Assembly: GCF_042242105.1 (NCBI RefSeq)
Contig: NC_092022.1
Coordinates: 10,474,001 to 10,538,000 of the forward strand
Reading direction: 5' to 3'
Length of the DNA: 64,000 bases
Source: Pempheris klunzingeri
Taxonomy: Eukaryota > Chordata > Actinopteri > Acropomatiformes > Pempheridae
Shown here: piece after piece, positions 59,001-64,000 of the stretch
How positions within the stretch are numbered: the stretch's first letter is position 1
Layout: every line of letters begins with the position of its first letter
Program-made: the position numbers and the translations under genes
The notes under the pieces: generated by a model
Databases searched by the model: none
The model's input: the letters and a program-made list of their open reading frames with translations, nothing else
What the model was told of the DNA's origin: nothing

Positions 59001-61612
59001 GAAACGCTGGGGATGTGTTTGATTTAAGCAAACAGCCTGTGCGTACAGATGGAGTGTCTTACTGTCCACATTTTGTTGGAGGAGTTCATGAGGTTTGACA
59101 CGCTGTCCTGGAGGTTCGCCAGCTTCTTCTTCACGGCCTCCTCTCTCCACAGGGCCTCCTGATGGAAAACAGACAGCACAAGACAGAAAGCTACCACAAC
59201 ATGCACATACTGAGTGTAGTTAAAGTTAGACAGCATCGTCTGTTTGGGGTGTAACCTGATTTTTAAAGTAACTCATGTTCAAAACATCAGATATCATCTC
59301 ATTTACTGGGTGAAACTAAAACAGTGAGAGTCTGATGTGTGGCTTGAACATTAGAAGGCAGGCAATGGACTTAATACTTCAGAACATATAAAAAAAAGTA
59401 GAAATGAGTCATTAAGTCACAGTCTTACTTTAGCGATGTCTGTAAATCTAGCCGAAGTTCGCTAACACTGAACACCATAAGATACAGGTACAGGTACAGA
59501 TACAGATATTCTGCAGAACCTACAAAGTAATGGAGTGTCTATTTGCAGCAGGGTGCAAATAGCCAGACAGCTGCTATCCAGCTATTTACACCCAGTCTGG
59601 TCCTGCAGAATAATGTTTGAAATAATTCAGGTGTGGTTAAGTTATAGGATTGTCACCCAGGACAAAAAAAATCCTGTGTGAGACCAGCAGTAAATTACAT
59701 TAATTTAATTGTAAACTGAGTTAATTTCTATAATTCAGTTTTCTTTTATTATAATCAGTTTTCAATCACACTTTGTTTAGGTTTAGGTACAAAGACTACT
59801 TTGTTAGGTTGGGAAAAGATCATGGTTTGGGTTAAAAATAACAAAAATAACTCAGATACAAATATAGGGCAGAGTACATTAAGCACAAAATACACCTGGG
59901 AGCAAATAGTGTTGATGACTGCTGACACTCGGGTGCAAATAGCATCTGCCATAAAGTAATTATGTTATTATGTATTCCACAATTTTGATAGTACACCTAT
60001 AAAGTAATAAAAGCTTTCGTTCTTCTGGATTCACTACATTGTACTGTAGGTGTCGTTCCTTATATCAATAAAATACAGTAAAATATTTTCCCTTTGCTTA
60101 TAGACAGTGTTTGATAAAGTTGACCTCATAGAAGATTTGATGTCCACCTGATAAAACCTGCTGTAGAGCTACAGTATGTGCTTTAGAGAAGAACCCTGAC
60201 CAGCTTTTATCCAGTATTTACAAAAATAAATACAGGATACCTGGTCCTTGTTCAACATAGTCTTGTTTTCTTCCACTATAAAATACCTGCCAGATCCAGC
60301 AAGTACTTTATTAGTACTTGATTCATACAATGAAATTATACTGTAAACCGAGGAATGTATAATATCAAGTGCTACCCAATTTAACTTAAATTTGTGAGAG
60401 GAAGAATCTGTTAATTAAACAATCAAATGTTATGTCACTTTAAAAATTTTTGATAGATTTGATAGAAATTAGTTGGTTTACCTGCAAGTAGTCAGCTAAC
60501 CGCTGAAGCTCCTATTATGAGTCAGATGAGAGAAATTAAAGGCAGTTTAATTTGGTGAATTTAAATGTTTTCAAAAATGCCATTTAGATTCAAAACCCTT
60601 GTGAATAAAGCAACAGCCTGAAACTCACTGATTCCTTGACGGTGACAAGACCAGACCTGCACAGACAAAGATATCTCATTATAGAAATGTAAAAACACTA
60701 ACCACAGCTGTCTCTCATGTCAAAATTGAGACTGAATGCTTTAATCGGGTTTCAGGGAGTTTTAAAGTAAACTCACTCTGTCTGCATACTGGTCTCTCGC
60801 AGAGTCTTTTTCTGAGGAATATTTTCAGTTTGAATGGAGAATCTTTGGTGAATCTTTTCTGTCTGGGTGAATGTTTTGATGCTCATCTTTTGAGCTTTCA
60901 GAGGAGAGTAATAAAAAAACATCATTATTAGTAGATCATTTGACAGTTCCTGGTTTAATTGTTCTACAAGAATGGCAAGAATTTTACCATCATGACTCTT
61001 CGTCCTTTGCTGGTTTGGTTGTTTTATCGCTGATGTGGAGGTAGATGGTTTTGTCCTTGCACTCATCAGTGTTACCTGTTCTGACCATAATGAAGCCTGA
61101 GGAAATGAGGAGAAAGAAGGAGAAGAGGAAGAAGATGTAGTTAATATTCCCTGTGGATGTGGAAAGATGAAACATGGATCTGGTAAAATAACACTCCTAA
61201 TAATGTCCATGGATATATTGTTTACCCATTTGCTGGTGCTTGGGCCATCGGTTGTACTGTTGTTTGTTGTTATAATCATCACTGGATGTCCATTAGCTGT
61301 GCGAGTATTTAGGACATTTGGATGTTTCATTGAAAATGTCTTTGCCGAAGCTTTTGTCTTCGAGGAACGGTTTGTAGACCTCAAAGGATGCGGCTCCGGG
61401 CTCACTGATCTCCTCCTCAGAAATTCCAGATGTCTCTTTTCCTTCAGCTCGTTCTTTATCAGTTTTGTGTCAAACTCTCTAGTAGGGCTGCGACATGAAG
61501 TTATGTTGTTGCGTCCTCGCAGGTGTTCACGTTTCGCTGCTCTGAGCTCCACTATTCGGTCAAAGTCTTTCTCTAGGGAGAGCTGTACTCCACTGACAGC
61601 CAGGGCGTCCAT
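56056..61612 (-). CDS. traf3ip3: TRAF3-interacting JNK-activating modulator (coiled-coil, C-terminal membrane anchor)
   Basis: In mammals TRAF3IP3 binds TRAF3 and works in lymphocyte signalling and antiviral sensing at membranes. Exons in coding order: 61612-60777, 60656-60629, 60511-60482, 59158-59063, 58331-58260, 58033-57893, 57729-57592, 57507-57372, 57222-57086, 56628-56512 and 56250-56056, 641 residues (human 551 as recalled). N-terminal REHLRGRNNITSCRSPTREF and HLEFLRRRSVSPEP match human NVTTCR and QQFFRRR. SMQTESGLVTVKES then ELQRLADYLQEALWREEAVK match human QLSDYLKEALQRE. Residues about 290-577 are coiled coil, including KFPKDGVKKFVIQMEKQKLL and CEELQTELYTMEQECQSS. The membrane segment is about residues 586-607 (VWFFFLLFLAEVAMLWLWYP), followed by an unusual tail of about 35 residues. 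ATG 61612 (CTGCCATGG) is the first in-frame ATG; the frame extends upstream without one. The exon 8 donor is GC, not GT. The segment at about 60905-61000 has intron-like ends yet stays open, so exon 1 may be two exons. Confidence 0.87.
59480..59960. repeat. Dispersed repeat in a traf3ip3 intron
   Basis: Contains GGGTGCAAATAGC and its inverse GCTATTTACACCC, a GGTACAGGTACAGATACAG mini-tandem, and GGTTTAGGTACAAAGACTAC with GGAAAAGATCATGGTTTGGG, a combination I associate with a common dispersed repeat of spiny-rayed fishes. Class and exact borders are uncertain. Confidence 0.4.
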
Positions 61613-63190
61613 GGCAGTGGAGAGGCTCAGCAGGTAACCAGGACTGAATCCACGACTCAGGGACGGGCAAAAAGTCAAAACCAGGCAAACTTATCCGAAA
61701 AGGGGTCAGGCAGAGGGGTAGGAGTCTGGAGAGCTGAAGCGTAAGCACGATAAACAGTCTGGTAGGGAATGAATGCAAATGGGTTGGTATATATACTGAA
61801 AGTGAAAGGGGAAACAGGTGAACAGGTGAACAGGTGAACAGGTGGACGGGGAAGGTTATTAGATGGGAATGGTGGTGGAGGTGTTACTGCAGGACAGGAG
61901 AAACTGGCTGGACCTGAAATGACAGGAGAGTTTGTTTGTGGCGGGTAAAAACCAGAGCAGATGAGAGAATGAATGATAAGGAAACGGCTGGTGTTGTGAC
62001 GGGCAGCTCGTCTGGCTGCTACAGACAACTACAATGTACCAGGAAATAAATTACATATTATCAAGAACATATTGTTGTTGGAGTGTATTGTACAGTAGAT
62101 AAACAACATCATAGCATTTACTGATGCATATTAAATATAGATGGCTGAAAAATCTGATTTTCAAGAGTTGCACGTGCAAAATAATGACTCGGACAATATG
62201 AAAAAATATAACCAGTCAATTTTCTTTTTTTCATATTCATACAAAACACTGTAAGCATTTGAAATATTCCATCATATTTGGGTGAAATGAATTTGTATTT
62301 CTCAAACACTGTCCTGATTATTAACCTCAATAGACTTTTACCTTCTTAGACATAGGAAAGTAAGTCAGTGGTTGTGTTATGAACCTATGTAAACTGTATG
62401 CATAAAATAAAGCAAAGAAATTAACAGTATCTTTCACATCTAAGGGGCTCTGTGCTGCTCAGAAATGCACTTTCACCATGTGGGTCAATTGTAGTACCAT
62501 GCAGGCTACTACTACTATAGAAGCAGCAATAGCAGTATTTCTAGTATTATTAGTACAGTAGTACTTTTCATAGATGCATTATCAAATTGTTCCTTGCTCC
62601 TTTAACACTGAGCTACAGAGTTATCAAAGACAGACGAGGCCCCGGCGAGTGCTGAATGAGGCTCTGAAGGGAGAATGAACAAGATAATGCAAAGAGAACA
62701 TGTTGCTTAATTGGCAGAAAACCATAACAGAGCTCACCTACAACGCCATCTCACTCAGAGGGGGAAAGTCTTCATGAGGCGGTTGAGCAGATATCCATTT
62801 TCTCACTCTTCTGAAACAGTGTGTGACCGTTTTGTCTGTGTTTCACATGTAGCTGTTTCTGTTGAACATAATTTTACAGGAAGTGAAGGGAACCACAGCG
62901 TCATATGTTCCTCTATCTCAGCAGCCACTTGCACTGAGCTGATGCCACACACGGGTGGGCCCCAAGATTACATACAGGCCCAGCCAGTTCCCCCTGCATG
63001 CAGCCTGGGATAAAACCCAGAGAGCTGTGGAGTCTGTGTGGTTGCCTCTTGGAAATTAAAAAAAACCGGCAGTCTCATTTTTTATTAAAATGGTTCAATA
63101 ATTGATCTAATAAAGGTGTTGATGACCACACAGAGCATCGGCAGCTTCATCTTCAGTCAATATGGATTATTGTGTAAATGTGAAGCAGAA
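61613..63190. other. traf3ip3 upstream region and intergenic DNA
   Basis: Upstream of traf3ip3 on the minus strand, no CpG island is evident. A tandem GAACAGGTG repeat of about four units lies at roughly 61812-61846. No other coding exon recognised. Confidence 0.4.
61812..61846. repeat. Short minisatellite, unit GAACAGGTG
   Basis: Three to four copies of a 9-base unit in the traf3ip3 upstream region, the last one altered to GGACGGG. Confidence 0.75.
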
Positions 63191-63199
63191 CATTACGTG

Positions 63200-63625
63200 G
63201 AGACTCTTGCACTACATGTGCTCACAAGACTGTCCAGGCTGTTTCTATCTGGCCTATAGTGTATTCATATGTATACCTCTGTCTATACTCCACATAGCTT
63301 GTCCATAGTGTATTTATAATATTCATATCCTACCCCCATCTGTTTATTCTGTACATAACACTTTTTGTACTTACACCTTGTACACATATTTATAAATGCA
63401 CTGCCTACTGTTATTCCTGCACACGTTTATACTAATACTATGTTTTAGTTTATTCGTCACACACTGTTCTACGGTTAATGTTGTTCATACTGCATGTATA
63501 TTATCAATTTATATATCACCAGTACACATATGTACATACTCTGGATTTTACTGCTTTTTTGCACTTCAGTTTAGATGTCTAACTTTAAATCTACACCATG
63601 ACAATAAAGTTCAATCTAATTTAAG
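63200..63625 (+). repeat. Retroposon 3' end (LINE-type tail ending in CAATAAAGTTCAATCTAAT)
   Basis: AT-rich sequence with many TATTTAT and CTGTACATA words, a TTTTTTGCACTTCAGTTTAG segment, and a terminal GACAATAAAGTTCAATCTAA. This is the style of 3' tail seen on many fish LINE copies. No reverse transcriptase remnant is present, so this is a 5'-truncated copy or a captured tail. Confidence 0.5.
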
Positions 63626-63641
63626 TAGCTGGTAGTGTGAT

Positions 63642-63664
63642 TGCGTGTGTGTGTGTGTGTGTGT
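63642..63664. repeat. (GT)n microsatellite
   Basis: About nine or more GT units directly downstream of the retroposon tail. Confidence 0.9.
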
Positions 63665-63859
63665 ACCTACATTAAGCTGACTGACAGGCTGACTCCATAT
63701 TTTACTTTAAGTCAGCTTGATTAAAGTCATTAAAGTTAATTAATCTAAAACGCTGGATCAATAACCTCACATAAAACCATAATCCCCTCAATTCGTCCAA
63801 AGCAGATTTCAGGACAGTCAGAAACATGCCTACAGCGCCATCCAGCGGCCCATTGATGT

Positions 63860-64000
63860 ACCAACCCTAAAAATAGGAGCTCTCGGGAACTCTCGCGATG
63901 TTTCAGGAGGATATCTCGTTTGACCGCCATACTTGTGGCTCTTTGCAGAAGGGCACGAAGAGGCCGAAACAAGGGTGCCCGGTGTAGCTTAAAGTCGGCA
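63860..64000. promoter_or_regulatory. Candidate promoter at the right edge of the window
   Basis: CpG-rich sequence with a TCTCGCGA core (about 63891-63898), a known core-promoter motif of housekeeping genes, and a YY1-like AAGTATGGCGGTC on the minus strand (about 63923-63935). The gene itself would lie outside the window or just start here. A minus-strand frame beginning MAVKRDILLKH was not recognised. Confidence 0.45.

Noticed and set aside
56056-61612. SLMAP or another coiled-coil tail-anchored protein instead of TRAF3IP3
   Set aside because: The SDYLKEALQRE-like, GVKKFVIQMEKQ and CEELQTEL segments fit TRAF3IP3, and no FHA domain is present as in SLMAP.
60990-61637. 156-codon plus-strand frame over traf3ip3 exon 1, with hydrophobic stretches
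   Set aside because: It is the complement of a conserved coding exon; the hydrophobicity comes from antisense Ser/Lys/Arg codons.
61613-61678. A longer traf3ip3 start at 61678
   Set aside because: The codon there is TTG, not ATG. The first in-frame ATG is at 61612, with a good context.
63745-63972. 75-codon minus-strand frame at the right edge
   Set aside because: No family resemblance; it overlaps a CpG-rich promoter-like patch where chance open frames are common.
1-64000. LTR retroelements, retrovirus-derived genes, Polintons, CRISPR arrays, tRNA or rRNA genes
   Set aside because: None was recognised on either strand; the mobile DNA seen is Tc1-like, MITE-like or retroposon tails.

Overview
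The window is vertebrate nuclear DNA, almost certainly from a ray-finned (percomorph-type) teleost. Genes are split by GT-AG introns. The non-coding DNA is AT-rich, carries many microsatellites, and holds Tc1-like transposons of a kind common in fish genomes. The encoded proteins are close relatives of human SPSB1, SLC25A33, emerin, DNase I-like enzymes and TRAF3IP3. No bacterial operon, CRISPR array, rRNA or tRNA was seen, and no LTR, retroviral or Polinton-like element was recognised.

Layout. 1-5660 is non-coding with simple repeats. 5661-8002 (+) holds a glycine N-acyltransferase-like (GLYAT family) gene that looks broken. 12.3-20.5 kb (+) is spsb1: a probable CpG-rich first exon, a long 5' intron, and two coding exons. 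23407-24421 is a deleted Tc1-like transposon, 25.1-26.0 kb a probable non-autonomous DNA transposon, and 26.9-27.8 kb a diverged tandem duplication. 28137-34358 (+) is slc25a33 (seven coding exons). 37412-42514 (+) is an SRCR plus two-Ig transmembrane receptor (seven coding exons) with a second deleted Tc1 copy in its first intron. 43.7-44.3 kb is a fold-back element with arms over 200 bp. The right part is a run of four minus-strand genes: emerin (45328-47607), a 695-residue acidic tail-anchored protein I cannot name (48823-51411), a secreted DNase I-like nuclease (52017-54352) and traf3ip3 (56056-61612). The right edge looks like the promoter of another gene.

Biology. spsb1 encodes a substrate receptor of a Cullin-5 ubiquitin ligase. 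slc25a33 encodes the mitochondrial pyrimidine nucleotide carrier. The SRCR-Ig receptor, the DNase I-like enzyme and traf3ip3 all belong to families with immune or clearance roles. Emerin and the acidic protein both end in one C-terminal membrane segment. From memory, spsb1-slc25a33 matches human 1p36, emerin plus a DNase1-like gene matches human Xq28, and traf3ip3 matches human 1q32. The window therefore joins three human-type neighbourhoods. All exon joins were worked out by hand from splice sites, reading phase and family resemblance. In every gene given as intact, the exon lengths sum to a whole number of codons.
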